A stretch of 64,000 nt of DNA from an uncultured Erythrobacter sp. (GCA_947502815.1 CANNBH010000001.1:1116001-1180000); one strand, 5' to 3'; positions 1 to 7,851 are shown, counted from the stretch's first letter. Translations and numbers: made by a program. Notes: generated by a model not told the origin, from the sequence alone.

Positions 1-454
1 GATCCATCGCGCCTTTCGCGAGGTATGCATCGGTGCCGGTCGGCGCGGCAGTTTCGCCGCCATCCGCGATGGTGAACGCACCATAAAGCGGCCACTGCGC
101 ATCGACGGCTTTCAGTTCGACCGGAGCGGCGGCGTCATCGGTGCTGGCCATCGCCTGCATCCGAAAGCCGCCGGAAATTTCGCCATATTCACGAAGCGCC
201 GCGAGTTCCTCTGCGCTCAGATCGCGCTGCCAGATTTCAACCTCAAGATCACCGCCGAGCAGTTCTTGGCCAGAAGTCTGCAATTCCCGCTCAATCGACG
301 CAGTTAGCGTGCCAATCGCGGCCAGCGCGGCGGTGCCAAGGAATATGCACACCAGCAGCAGTCGCAGCCCGCGAAAACGCGCGTTGAGGTCACGCTTTGC
401 AAGTTGCCACGCTCCAGCCCAACCCAGCCCGCCTTGATCACCGATGGCGCTCAT
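1..454 (-). CDS. ABC transporter permease, FtsX/YbbP-like (partial, N-terminal part only)
   Basis: About 151 N-terminal residues are visible; the rest lies beyond the left edge. The ATG overlaps the stop of the upstream ATPase gene as ATGA, so the two are probably translationally coupled. The protein starts with a short basic amphipathic stretch, then one hydrophobic segment (about residues 28-50, containing LLLVCIFLGTAALAAIGTL), then a soluble, presumably periplasmic, region. This is the layout of FtsX-type MacB/YbbP permeases, where a large extracytoplasmic domain follows TM1. The pairing with a YbbA-like ATPase next to a TesA-like esterase mirrors the enterobacterial tesA-ybbA-ybbP locus. 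The exported substrate is unknown. Confidence 0.8.
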   Translation of the reverse strand, partial: MSAIGDQGGLGWAGAWQLAKRDLNARFRGLRLLLVCIFLGTAALAAIGTLTASIERELQTSGQELLGGDLEVEIWQRDLSAEELAALREYGEISGGFRMQAMASTDDAAAPVELKAVDAQWPLYGAFTIADGGETAAPTGTDAYLAKGAMD

Positions 455-1200
455 TCAGCGGCCTCGATTGACGCTGCTGCCTTGCGTTCATCAGAGATGA
501 TCACGCCGTCGGCCATCGTCAACACCCGGTCGCACAGCGAAGCCAAGGCGGGATCATGGGTGATGATCAGCAAGGTTGCGCCGGTTTCTGCGCGGCGGGC
601 GAACAGCAATTCTACGATTTCCTCGCCCGTGTGCACGTCGAGGTTTCCGGTCGGCTCGTCAGCAAAGATCAATCCGGGGCGGGGCGCGGTGGCGCGGGCG
701 ATGGCAACGCGTTGCTGCTCTCCGCCTGAAAGTTCGGTTGGGTAATGGGCGATCCTGTGGCCAAGGCCCACCGCTTCAAGCTCTGCCACGGCGCGCACAG
801 ACCCATCTGGGCTGCCCGCCAATTCCATGGGTGTCGCGACATTTTCTGCCGCAGTCATAGTGGGCAGCAGGTGGAACGCCTGAAGCACGATGCCGATCCG
901 GCCCCGGCGCGCGGCGGCAAGGCCGTCTTCATCGAGGTTGGAGAAATCCTGACCCGTCACCATCAGCGATCCGCCGGTTGCCCGCTCTAGGCCCGACAGC
1001 ACCGCCATCAGCGAGCTTTTGCCGGAACCAGAAGGCCCCAGCAGCGCGACGACATCGCCATAGGCGATATCAAGGTCGATACCGCGCAGGATATCCACCG
1101 GCGCAGCATCGCTGCCCAAGGTTAGAGTGAGGTTGCGGGCGCTGATCGCGAGATCATTGGCCGAGTCGATGGGGGAGGTTGTAGGATTGGTCACAGTCAC
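451..1200 (-). CDS. ABC transporter ATP-binding protein, YbbA/LolD type
   Basis: A 249-residue nucleotide-binding subunit that would drive the adjacent FtsX-like permease. Visible motifs are Walker A GPSGSGKS (about 55-62), Q-loop VLQAF (about 105-109), signature LSGGEQ (157-162), Walker B LIFADEP (177-183) and the switch histidine in LIITHD (215). The frame opens with GTG (GTG-ACT-GTG-ACC); no ATG occurs before the core domain, so GTG at 1200 is taken as start. It is divergent from the esterase gene with a 57-bp gap. The family includes LolD, MacB and YbbA; neighbours favour YbbA. Confidence 0.9.
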   Translation of the reverse strand: MTVTNPTTSPIDSANDLAISARNLTLTLGSDAAPVDILRGIDLDIAYGDVVALLGPSGSGKSSLMAVLSGLERATGGSLMVTGQDFSNLDEDGLAAARRGRIGIVLQAFHLLPTMTAAENVATPMELAGSPDGSVRAVAELEAVGLGHRIAHYPTELSGGEQQRVAIARATAPRPGLIFADEPTGNLDVHTGEEIVELLFARRAETGATLLIITHDPALASLCDRVLTMADGVIISDERKAAASIEAAE

Positions 1201-1257
1201 CAGATGGGATAGAGAAGGGTTTCAAACAAGTACGAATAGGAAGGTTCGCAGATCAAT

Positions 1258-1986
1258 ATGGGTATCTGGCAGAAACGCACGAAGGTGGCGGTTGGTTTCA
1301 TCGGCGCAATTGCCTTGGCCAGTTGCGGCGGCGAAACGGCGACCACACCATCAAATCCGGCGGACACTGGCGAGATTGCAGAGGGCGAACTGGCGATCCC
1401 TGTGATGGGCGAACAGATTGATGTGCTCGCCTTTGGTGACAGCCTGTTTGCGGGGTATGGCCTGCGCGATCCGGGAGACAGTTATCCGGCCAAACTCGAA
1501 GCGGCCCTGCGCGCCAAGGGTACAAACGCGCGGATCGTGAACGCCGGTGTGTCGGGTGATACAACCGCGGCGGGGCTTACCCGTCTGGAGTTCACCCTCA
1601 ACGCCCAAACGGAAAAACCCGACCTGTTCATTTTGGAACTGGGCGGCAATGATCTGTTGCGCGGCCTATCCCCAGCGGAAACGCGCGCCAATTTTGAAGC
1701 GATGCTGACCACGCTGAAAGAACGCGAAATACCGGTCCTGCTGATGGGAATGCGTGCGCCGCCCAATTACGGCCCGGAATATCAGGCCGACTTTGACGCG
1801 CTTTATGGCGAATTGGCTCAAGAATACGGGGCCGATCTGATCCCGTTCTGGTTGCAGGACATTTATGAGGACGCCTCGCTGTTCCAATCCGACCGCATCC
1901 ACCCCACGGCAGAGGGGATAGAGGCGCTGGTCGCGTCAACGTTGGATGAAGTGGCGGCGGCCCTGCCTGAAGAGGGCGCCAACTAG
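1258..1986 (+). CDS. GDSL-family arylesterase/lysophospholipase (TesA-like), lipoprotein
   Basis: A 242-residue SGNH hydrolase. Block I is FGDSLFAGYGL with nucleophile Ser62, block III is GGND (129-132), and block V is DRIHP (Asp212, His215), so the full catalytic set is present. The N-terminus has a charged start, a hydrophobic stretch and lipobox LASC (Cys23), predicting lipidation and periplasmic anchoring, unlike soluble E. coli TesA. It is divergent from the ABC exporter, as tesA is from ybbAP. It converges on recF with only 9 bp between stops and no visible terminator. It likely hydrolyses acyl or aryl esters; the physiological substrate is not evident. Confidence 0.88.
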   Translation: MGIWQKRTKVAVGFIGAIALASCGGETATTPSNPADTGEIAEGELAIPVMGEQIDVLAFGDSLFAGYGLRDPGDSYPAKLEAALRAKGTNARIVNAGVSGDTTAAGLTRLEFTLNAQTEKPDLFILELGGNDLLRGLSPAETRANFEAMLTTLKEREIPVLLMGMRAPPNYGPEYQADFDALYGELAQEYGADLIPFWLQDIYEDASLFQSDRIHPTAEGIEALVASTLDEVAAALPEEGAN

Positions 1987-1995
1987 GTCTGAACG

Positions 1996-3096
1996 TTAAA
2001 GCCGCTCCAACGCGCCGCCGCTGACACGCCAGACTGCGGCCTCGGCCTCTATATCGGCAAAGGGCGCAATCTCTGTCCCGGTCATCCAAATCTGCGCGCG
2101 CCCAATCCGCAGGCGATTGAACAGCTCTGTGCGGCGCACCGGGTCAAGATGCGCAGCGACCTCATCGAGCAGTAGAACACTTGGCCGGCCCGATGACGCC
2201 AAGACGCCATGCGCCAGCGTGATCGCAATCAGCATCGCCTTTTGCTCACCTGTGGAGCACGACGCGGCGGGTTGGCCCGGTGTCATGTCGCTTTGCGCGA
2301 TCGCGACCTCCAATTCGTCCCGGTGCGGCCCCGAAAGTGCGCGGCCCGCCGCCCGGTCACGCGGCCGCGCGCGGGCAAATTCCGCCAGCAGGTCGGCAGG
2401 ATCCAGCGGACCGCCCGCACGGTAGGTTAGAATTGGCCGAGCAAACGGTTCCGGGGGCAGGGCGGACAATTCATCGGCCAGCATCGCCACCAGCTGCGAC
2501 CGGGTCTGCGCGACCACGCTGCCATGTTGGGCGGCCTGCGCCTCTATTGCATCCAGCCAGCGGGCATCGCCGCGTTCCTCCAGCAAACGGTTGCGTTCGC
2601 GCAGGGCCGTTTCCAACTGCCCGACCGCTTTGGCATGGCCGGGCTCTATGGCGAGGGCCATACGGTCCATGAACCGCCGCCTTGCGCCCGCGCTGTCGGT
2701 GAACAGGCCATCCATCGATGGGGTGAGCCACGATACGGCATGCCATTCGGAAAGTGCGCTGGCGCTGGCATCGGCGCCGTTGATCCGCACCAATCTGCGG
2801 GTTGGCCGCGCGGCCTCTGTATAGGTGCCGATCCTTGCGGAGACTTGCCCTTGTTCGATCAGGCTGGCTCCGATGGCAAAGGCGCCCGGCTCTGCATCGG
2901 GGGTAGGCTTCTGCGCCAGATCAGCCAGCGCCGCCCGCCGAAGGCCTCGGCCCGGGCTGAGCAGGGATATCGCCTCAAGCACATTGGTCTTGCCCGCGCC
3001 ATTTTCCCCGACGAGCAAATTGAAGTGCGCGGTATCGCTCAGCTCGCTCAACGCATGATTGCGGAAGGTTTGAAGGGTGATTTTCGCAAGCGCCAT
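1996..3096 (-). CDS. recF: DNA replication and repair protein RecF
   Basis: A 366-residue SMC-like ATPase that loads RecA at gaps as part of RecFOR. It begins MALAKITLQTFRN, followed by Walker A GENGAGKT (about 30-37), the RecF signature LSGPHRDELEV and Walker B LLLDEVAAHLD. An in-frame start exists 7 codons upstream, but ATG at 3096 has a GAGGG ribosome-binding site at good spacing and matches the family N-terminus. No dnaA, dnaN or gyrB adjoins it, so recF is separate from the classical dnaA-dnaN-recF cluster. Confidence 0.93.
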   Translation of the reverse strand: MALAKITLQTFRNHALSELSDTAHFNLLVGENGAGKTNVLEAISLLSPGRGLRRAALADLAQKPTPDAEPGAFAIGASLIEQGQVSARIGTYTEAARPTRRLVRINGADASASALSEWHAVSWLTPSMDGLFTDSAGARRRFMDRMALAIEPGHAKAVGQLETALRERNRLLEERGDARWLDAIEAQAAQHGSVVAQTRSQLVAMLADELSALPPEPFARPILTYRAGGPLDPADLLAEFARARPRDRAAGRALSGPHRDELEVAIAQSDMTPGQPAASCSTGEQKAMLIAITLAHGVLASSGRPSVLLLDEVAAHLDPVRRTELFNRLRIGRAQIWMTGTEIAPFADIEAEAAVWRVSGGALERL

Positions 3097-3170
3097 GGTC
3101 GATCCCTCGGTTAGCACGCGGGCCTATAAAGGCCAGCATCAGCCTCTCGAAAATCCCCGGTCCCAATAGA

Positions 3171-3185
3171 TGGGAAAAATTCCCA
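3171..3185. promoter_or_regulatory. Inverted repeat upstream of a sigma-54-type promoter (possible activator site)
   Basis: TGGGAA-AAA-TTCCCA is a perfect 6-bp inverted repeat with a 3-bp centre. It lies about 75 bp upstream of the -24/-12 element, the usual distance range for a bacterial enhancer-binding protein such as PspF. The binding protein is not known; the role is inferred from position and symmetry. Confidence 0.45.
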
Positions 3186-3259
3186 ATCTTTCGGTTTGAT
3201 GAACAAGGCGTAAACTGATGTATCTCGCAAAAAGCCCGGAATTCCGCCGTTTTTCAAGT

Positions 3260-3277
3260 TTGGCACGGCTCCTGCAA
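3260..3277 (+). promoter_or_regulatory. Sigma-54 (RpoN) -24/-12 promoter
   Basis: TTGGCACGGCTCCTGCAA matches the RpoN consensus TGGCACG-N4-TTGCW except for one T-to-C change. The invariant GG (3262-3263) and GC (3274-3275) are separated by exactly 10 bp. Predicted transcription start is near 3287, giving a leader of about 54 nt before the first small gene at 3341. Psp operons of enterobacteria are RpoN/PspF controlled, which fits the PspC gene in this operon. Confidence 0.7.
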
Positions 3278-3340
3278 CGTATTTGGCAACCCCAAGACGA
3301 ACTTGGGAAAACAGACAAACACACAAATGGAGACTTTAAA

Positions 3341-3451
3341 ATGACTGCAACTGACTTCTCAAACCGCTTCGCTGCCGCCGCTTTCTCGCTGGTAGTTTCA
3401 GCCACACTGTTTGCTTACGCAATCGTCCCCGCCAGCCCAACACTCGCTTAA
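3341..3451 (+). CDS. Small single-span membrane protein 1 (PASP-motif peptide)
   Basis: A 36-residue peptide with a short polar N-terminus (MTATDFSNRF), a hydrophobic helix of about 20 residues, and a tail ending AYAIVPASPTLA. A GGAG ribosome-binding site precedes the ATG by about 8 bases. It is clearly related to the next peptide (FSNRFAAAAFS versus TATRFASAAFS; AYAIVPASP versus AYAIIPASP). It is the first gene after the sigma-54 element and is followed by two relatives and a PspC protein. No function is known to me; I infer an envelope-stress or PspC-partner role from the operon only. Confidence 0.75.
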   Translation: MTATDFSNRFAAAAFSLVVSATLFAYAIVPASPTLA

Positions 3452-3484
3452 CTTCAAGCACTCTTAGAAAAGGAAACCCTCACG

Positions 3485-3598
3485 ATGTTCACCAATGAAA
3501 CCGCAACCCGCTTCGCCTCTGCCGCTTTCTCAGTGGTGATCTCGGCAGCATTCTTCGCATACGCCATCATCCCTGCCAGCCCTGGCGTTATGGCTTAA
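3485..3598 (+). CDS. Small single-span membrane protein 2 (PASP-motif peptide)
   Basis: A 37-residue peptide starting MFTNETATRF, with one hydrophobic segment and the tail AYAIIPASPGVMA. It is the closest relative of the preceding peptide, sharing RFA.AAFS and AYAI.PASP. The 33-nt spacer holds the leader CACTCTTAGAAAAGGA, whose AAGGA end is the ribosome-binding site; a near-identical leader precedes the third gene. That points to tandem duplication of a gene with its leader. Too short for most gene finders. Confidence 0.75.
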   Translation: MFTNETATRFASAAFSVVISAAFFAYAIIPASPGVMA

Positions 3599-3640
3599 CC
3601 CTCAAACAATCCGACCCACTCTTAGAAAAAGGACCCAATA

Positions 3641-3799
3641 ATGTACTCGTTTTTTGAACTTTCCGGCACAAGAGGCGCACGTATGGTCGCCGGTTTCGGT
3701 GCCCTCGCAATTTCCGCCATTCTGATGTCGGCCGCGATCATCCCCGCCAGCCCGTCTTTCGGCCCAGCCGTTAGCTTGACCATGGGAGCGCTGGCATGA
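3641..3799 (+). CDS. Small membrane protein 3 (PASP-motif peptide)
   Basis: A 52-residue peptide with a divergent N-terminus (MYSFFELSGTRGARM), one hydrophobic helix and the shared motif AAIIPASP, then a 14-residue extension absent from the two upstream relatives. The leader CACTCTTAGAAAAAGGA (3617-3633) is almost the same as that of gene 2. Its TGA overlaps the ATG of the PspC gene as ATGA (3796-3799), implying coupled translation and a shared function or stoichiometry with PspC. Confidence 0.75.
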   Translation: MYSFFELSGTRGARMVAGFGALAISAILMSAAIIPASPSFGPAVSLTMGALA

Positions 3800-4008
3800 G
3801 CAATCTGACCAACCGCAACAGCGGCCCACCACAAGACGGATTTCGCCTTGATAAGAACACCGGCAAAGTATTTGGCGTATGTTCAGGCCTTGCAAATTGG
3901 TCGGGTGTTGATGCTTTGATCTGGCGCTTGGGCTTTGCTGGCGCGACGCTTCTTGGCTTTGGTTTGCCGGTTCTGATCTACCTCGCGATTGCATTTATCG
4001 CGGATTGA
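3796..4008 (+). CDS. pspC: PspC-domain envelope stress protein
   Basis: A 70-residue protein with the PspC domain: GKVFGVCSGLANWSGVD (about 28-44), then a long hydrophobic segment ending IYLAIAFIAD. In the Psp response PspC sits in the inner membrane and signals with PspB to PspA/PspF during membrane damage; short PspC-domain proteins like this lack the long C-terminal region of E. coli PspC. It is the last gene of an RpoN-type operon, overlaps the third small peptide gene by 4 nt and ends before a strong terminator. No pspA, pspB or pspF lies in the window. Confidence 0.85.
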   Translation: MSNLTNRNSGPPQDGFRLDKNTGKVFGVCSGLANWSGVDALIWRLGFAGATLLGFGLPVLIYLAIAFIAD

Positions 4009-4076
4009 TTGACGCGGAGCAAATCGCACCGCCCCGGTTTTCACCACAGGCCACAACACATCGAAATGAGAACCGG

Positions 4077-4105
4077 GAGGGGCCATCGCTGGCCCCTCTT
4101 TTCTT
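4077..4105 (+). terminator. Rho-independent terminator of the pspC operon
   Basis: A perfect 9-bp stem (GAGGGGCCA / TGGCCCCTC) with loop TCGC is followed by TTTTCTT on the plus strand. The minus side lacks a T-run, so it serves the rightward operon. It overlaps the last codon of the convergent SDR gene. Confidence 0.85.
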
Positions 4106-4886
4106 ACATCGCGGAAATACCGCCATCCAGTTTCATCTCTGCACCCGTCATAAAGCGGCTTTCGTCGCTGGCGAGATAGACCACCGCATTGGCGATATCG
4201 TTGGGTTCGCCCACGAATTTTAGCGGGATTTGCCGCGCAAGCTTTTCAAGCAAGACATCCTTATCCAACTGGGCCGAGCGGGCCGTGCCGTCTAGGATCG
4301 GCGTGTCGACAAAAGTCGGGTGCACCGAATTGCAGCGGATCTGCATGTTCTTCTTTGCACAATGCAGAGCGATGGATTTGGACAGCATCCAGACGCTTGC
4401 CTTGGATGCGTTATAGGCTGGCATCGTGTCGCTGGCGATCAATCCTGCAATGCTGGAGATGTTGACGATTGATCCCGGCGCGTGTTCGCGCATCAGGGGC
4501 AGGGCCTTTTGACAGCCGTGAAAGATGCTATCGACATTGATCGAGAAACACCGCTGCCAATCGTCAAAATCGCATTGTTCGATATTGCCCGGCACACCGA
4601 TCCCGGCGTTGTTGACGAGCACATTGAGCCCGCCCATGTTTTCGCGCGCCGCATCAACGGCGGCTTCCCAGCTTTGCGGGTCGGTTACGTCATGCTCAAT
4701 CGAAAACGCCGTACCAGCGCCCATTTCGGCGTTGATGATGTCGGCGGTGTCGCTTGCGCCTTGCGCGTTGATATCGGTGGCAAGGACGCGCGCGCCTTCT
4801 TGTGCAAGACGGATGCAATGCGCCCGGCCAAGCCCCTGCGCGCCGCCCGTAACCAGCGCCAGTTTGCCTTCGCAGCGTTTAGTCAT
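4104..4886 (-). CDS. SDR-family NAD(P)-dependent oxidoreductase
   Basis: A 260-residue classical short-chain dehydrogenase. The cofactor loop is TGGAQGLG (13-20), the structural motif NNAG is at 92-95, and the catalytic residues are Ser144/145, Tyr158 and Lys162 (YNASK). An Asp after beta-2 (ATDIN) favours NAD(H) over NADP(H). The start overlaps the end of the Nudix gene by 8 nt, so it is the last gene of a leftward operon. The substrate cannot be told; such enzymes often act on secondary alcohols, steroids or hydroxyacyl compounds. Confidence 0.85.
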   Translation of the reverse strand: MTKRCEGKLALVTGGAQGLGRAHCIRLAQEGARVLATDINAQGASDTADIINAEMGAGTAFSIEHDVTDPQSWEAAVDAARENMGGLNVLVNNAGIGVPGNIEQCDFDDWQRCFSINVDSIFHGCQKALPLMREHAPGSIVNISSIAGLIASDTMPAYNASKASVWMLSKSIALHCAKKNMQIRCNSVHPTFVDTPILDGTARSAQLDKDVLLEKLARQIPLKFVGEPNDIANAVVYLASDESRFMTGAEMKLDGGISAM

Positions 4887-5463
4887 AATCGTGATCTCCC
4901 AAATATTCCGGTGTCAGCAGCATCGCGATGCGCACGTCTACTGCATGCCCTTCCGCGCGCCACTCGGCGACAAATTCGCTTAAGTCTTCCAATGCGACGC
5001 GGTGCACGATGATATTCTCACCCGACACGCCGCCGCCTTCTGCAATTTTGGTTAGGCCGCTGGCGCGCAGCAGCGTGAAGCTTTCCGAAACCATGCCGGG
5101 GGAGGAGAAGAACTCACCGAGAACCTCCATCCGATCGGCGGCATAGCCGGTTTCTTCCTCCAGCTCTCGCGCGGCGGCATCGGCGGGGTCTTCGTTTTCG
5201 CCGCCTGCATCGTCACCGACCAATCCAGCGGGAATTTCCAGGCAGAATGCGCCCAAGGGCACGCGGTATTGCGCGACCAGAATAACGTGGCGGGTGCCGT
5301 CGTCATCTTCATCAATGGCGATGATAGCAGCGGCGCGAATGCCCCGCGCGCGGCCGACATATTCCCAGCGTCCGCGGCGTTTGGCCGTGATGAAACGGCC
5401 TTCCCACATCAGCTCTTCGGGTTCGTCCGCATCAGAATCGCGGATCAGTTCGTTTTCATCCAT
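4879..5463 (-). CDS. Nudix hydrolase, ADP-ribose pyrophosphatase-like
   Basis: A 194-residue Nudix protein. The box is recognisable around residues 92-119 (GLVGDD..., then AAARELEEETGY), with a small insertion between the first glycine and the first glutamate compared with the strict G-x5-E spacing. The REL-EEETG helix carries the metal-binding glutamates. The order VPLGAFCLEIPAGLV before the box resembles ADP-ribose or nucleotide-sugar pyrophosphatases. It lies 11 bp after a TPM-domain gene and overlaps the downstream SDR gene. Substrate unproven. Confidence 0.83.
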   Translation of the reverse strand: MDENELIRDSDADEPEELMWEGRFITAKRRGRWEYVGRARGIRAAAIIAIDEDDDGTRHVILVAQYRVPLGAFCLEIPAGLVGDDAGGENEDPADAAARELEEETGYAADRMEVLGEFFSSPGMVSESFTLLRASGLTKIAEGGGVSGENIIVHRVALEDLSEFVAEWRAEGHAVDVRIAMLLTPEYLGDHDYD

Positions 5464-5474
5464 GGATGAAAGGC

Positions 5475-6149
5475 TTAGACCTCGATCAGGCGGTCGGGAA
5501 GCTCGTTTTCATCATCTTCCCCGCGCGCGAAATGCTGTGCGAGGACAAAGCCCACATCGCGCACCCCGGTTGCCATGCCTTCGGCGATGCGGCCCTGCTT
5601 AATTTCGGCCAACATATCGCCCATAGCCTCGCCCCAAACCTCGGCCTCGACTTTTTCTGCGATGCTATCGTCGGCGGTGATTTCGGCCCGGTGTTCGCGC
5701 ATCGAAAGGTAGATGAGCACGCCCGTGCGCCCGTGGGTGCGGCGTTCTGCGCCAACCTTGAAATGCTTGATCGCTTGGGCGTGGACCCGCGCGGTCTTGA
5801 GCGGGGCTGGGATCAACGCAAATTTCAGCGGCTCCCACAATTGCACGGCCCATGTCGCCGCAAATGCGATCAATCCCAGCCCAATTGTCATGCTGGCCAA
5901 TTCGCCGGTGGTCCATTCATGGCTCCACCCGCCGATCAGCATGTCCCAGAACCCCAAAAATGGGGCGGGGAAGGCTGCAAAAATGCTCATCACGGTAAAG
6001 GCGAGCGCCGCCGCCCAAAGGAGCGCGACATCGTTGTAATCATCAGACCTGTCGGCAAGCACTGTGACGATTTCGCCAGAGGTTTGCAGCTCCGCCTCGC
6101 CGACTGCATCGGAGACAACTTTATGCTGTTCTTGTGTTAGATAAGCCAT
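5475..6149 (-). CDS. TPM-domain (DUF477) membrane protein
   Basis: A 224-residue protein with a TPM-type N-terminus (ELQTSGEIVTVLADRSDDY), two hydrophobic segments (about 43-65 and 85-105), and a C-terminal half with GAERRTHGRTGVLIYLSMRE. Unlike its upstream neighbour it has no signal peptide, so the fold is split around membrane helices. It is 3 bp downstream of the secreted TPM gene. TPM proteins commonly accompany LemA; they have been linked to photosystem II repair in plants and to membrane functions in bacteria, but the bacterial role is not settled. Confidence 0.75.
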   Translation of the reverse strand: MAYLTQEQHKVVSDAVGEAELQTSGEIVTVLADRSDDYNDVALLWAAALAFTVMSIFAAFPAPFLGFWDMLIGGWSHEWTTGELASMTIGLGLIAFAATWAVQLWEPLKFALIPAPLKTARVHAQAIKHFKVGAERRTHGRTGVLIYLSMREHRAEITADDSIAEKVEAEVWGEAMGDMLAEIKQGRIAEGMATGVRDVGFVLAQHFARGEDDENELPDRLIEV

Positions 6150-6152
6150 TGT

Positions 6153-7046
6153 CTACCACCCCCCAGAGGCGCCGCCGCCCCCGAATGAACCGCCACCGCC
6201 GGAGAATCCTCCGCCGCCGGAAAAGCCGCCGCCTCCGCCAAATCCGCCGCCCCCGCCGCCGCCTCTAAGCGCGCTGCTGGCGATTGCGCTGCCGATTTCC
6301 CAAAGGATGATGTTGGAGGCGACGTCGCCTGCGGTGCTGCCGCGTTCGCCCCAAGGCCCTTTGCCTTTGGAGCGATATTTGCGTCGTCTGCCACCGCGAA
6401 TGATGGGCAGGACGAAAAAGAAAAACATAAAGCCGAGCCAAATCAGCGTGCCGACGGGGAATCCGCCGTCGCTTTGCCGGCTTTCTTGCGCCTGAGTGGT
6501 GATCTGCGCGGCTTGTTCAGGCGTTAGCTGCAATTGCGCGATGATCGCATCCGCGCCTTCAACAATGCCGCCGGGATAATCATCGGCGCGAAAACGCGGG
6601 ATGATCGTGTTTTGGATGATGAGCGCGGAATAGGCATCGGTCAGATACCCCTCCAGCCCATAGCCGACCTCAATGCGCACTTTGCGTTCAGTCGGCGCAA
6701 CCAGCAACAAGGCGCCGTCGTTGCGCTCTGCGTCGCCTAGGCCCCATTCGCGGCCCAAACGGTATCCAAAATCAGCAATGTCATAGCCATCAAGATCGGG
6801 CACGGTGACCACGACCAATTGCCGCTGCGTCTGGGTTTCCAGCGCTTCGAGCTTGGCCGTCAATTCCGCCTCAACATTGGCGGGGATGATGTCCGCATTA
6901 TCGACCACGCGCCCGGTCAGCTCAGGAAATTCCTGCGCCGCTGCCGGGGTCGCGGCCATGATCGCCGGCAACGCTAGAAGCGCGGCGAGGGCAAGTGTGA
7001 TGGGGCGGAGAAACCTATGGCGCACTGTTATCGATCGCCCGCTCAA
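6153..7046 (-). CDS. Exported TPM-domain protein with glycine-rich tail (YgcG-like)
   Basis: A 297-residue protein with a signal peptide (cleavage near AAAQ, about residue 38), a TPM domain at about 40-175 (including GRVVDNADIIP and VEVGYGLEGYL-type motifs), one transmembrane helix (about 200-218), an Arg/Lys-rich patch and a terminal tail of repeated GGGGGF/GGGGGS units. The order signal-TPM-TM-Gly tail is that of YgcG-family proteins. Its ATG overlaps the lemA stop by 4 nt. The Gly repeat is low complexity and may vary in length between strains. Confidence 0.85.
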   Translation of the reverse strand: MSGRSITVRHRFLRPITLALAALLALPAIMAATPAAAQEFPELTGRVVDNADIIPANVEAELTAKLEALETQTQRQLVVVTVPDLDGYDIADFGYRLGREWGLGDAERNDGALLLVAPTERKVRIEVGYGLEGYLTDAYSALIIQNTIIPRFRADDYPGGIVEGADAIIAQLQLTPEQAAQITTQAQESRQSDGGFPVGTLIWLGFMFFFFVLPIIRGGRRRKYRSKGKGPWGERGSTAGDVASNIILWEIGSAIASSALRGGGGGGGFGGGGGFSGGGGFSGGGGSFGGGGASGGW

Positions 7047-7657
7047 TTGGACGACATATCGAGCGTCGGTGCGACTTCGGCCCCTTCGGTTACGGCAGAA
7101 TACGGAGCCAACGGCTCTGCGCCGTGGATGATGTTTGCGCCGATTGTGTCGGGGAAGGTGCGGATCGTGGTGTTATAGGCGCGGACCGCTTCGTTGTAGT
7201 CGCGCAGAGCCACAGCAATCCGGTTTTCCGTGCCTTCGAACTGGCTTTGGAAGGCCAGATAATTCTGGTTCGATTGAATGTTCGGATAGGCTTCGAAACT
7301 GGCGAGCAAGCGGCCAATCCCTTGGCTCATTTGACCTTGAGCGGCAGCAAACTCAGCCATCTTGTCGGCATCGCCCAAATCATCGGCGGTCACATTGATG
7401 CTGGTCGCGCGGGCGCGGGCTTCGGTGACTTCGGTCAGGATTGCGCGCTCATTTTCAGCCGCCCCTTGAACGATTTCTGCCAGGTTCGGGATGAGGTTGG
7501 CGCGGCGTTGAAACTGGGCTTCGACGTCAGCCCATTTGGCTTTCGCTTCTTCTTCGGCGGCGGGGACTGAGTTGATCCCGCAAGCGGCCAGCGTGAGTGA
7601 GACGGCAGCGACGATGACGCCCTTGGCAACTTTGGGCCCGAAATTGCGAAAATTCAT
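7043..7657 (-). CDS. lemA: LemA-family lipoprotein
   Basis: A 204-residue LemA protein: MNFRNFGPKVAKG, a hydrophobic stretch with lipobox LAAC, then the helical LemA core with NLIPNLAEIV, ARARAT and YPNIQSNQNYLAFQSQ. ATG at 7657 is chosen over an upstream frame extension because GGAGGG lies just before it and the lipoprotein signal starts there. It heads a leftward operon with two TPM proteins, a Nudix hydrolase and an SDR. LemA/TPM pairs are widespread; their biochemical function is unclear. Confidence 0.9.
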   Translation of the reverse strand: MNFRNFGPKVAKGVIVAAVSLTLAACGINSVPAAEEEAKAKWADVEAQFQRRANLIPNLAEIVQGAAENERAILTEVTEARARATSINVTADDLGDADKMAEFAAAQGQMSQGIGRLLASFEAYPNIQSNQNYLAFQSQFEGTENRIAVALRDYNEAVRAYNTTIRTFPDTIGANIIHGAEPLAPYSAVTEGAEVAPTLDMSSN

Positions 7658-7851
7658 GATAATCCCTCCAATTGACGCGCCGTCTGGCGCGCAAGCGACG
7701 GGCAAGCCGGTCGCTTCGTGTGTTCCTGTATTGTTAATATAGCACACCTACGCGCCCTTTCAAGTCGTCCACAGGCTGTCCCGGCGGCTTGGCAAGCGCG
7801 TTTAGACCCCGTAAAACCCGCAAAACTTCGGGAACAATAAGAGGGACTATC

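Noticed and set aside
6137..6394. Ala/Pro-rich frame inside the glycine-tail region of the TPM gene
   Set aside because: It is a frame-shifted reading of the same GGC/GGN repeat on the same strand; the TPM frame has domain support and operon spacing.
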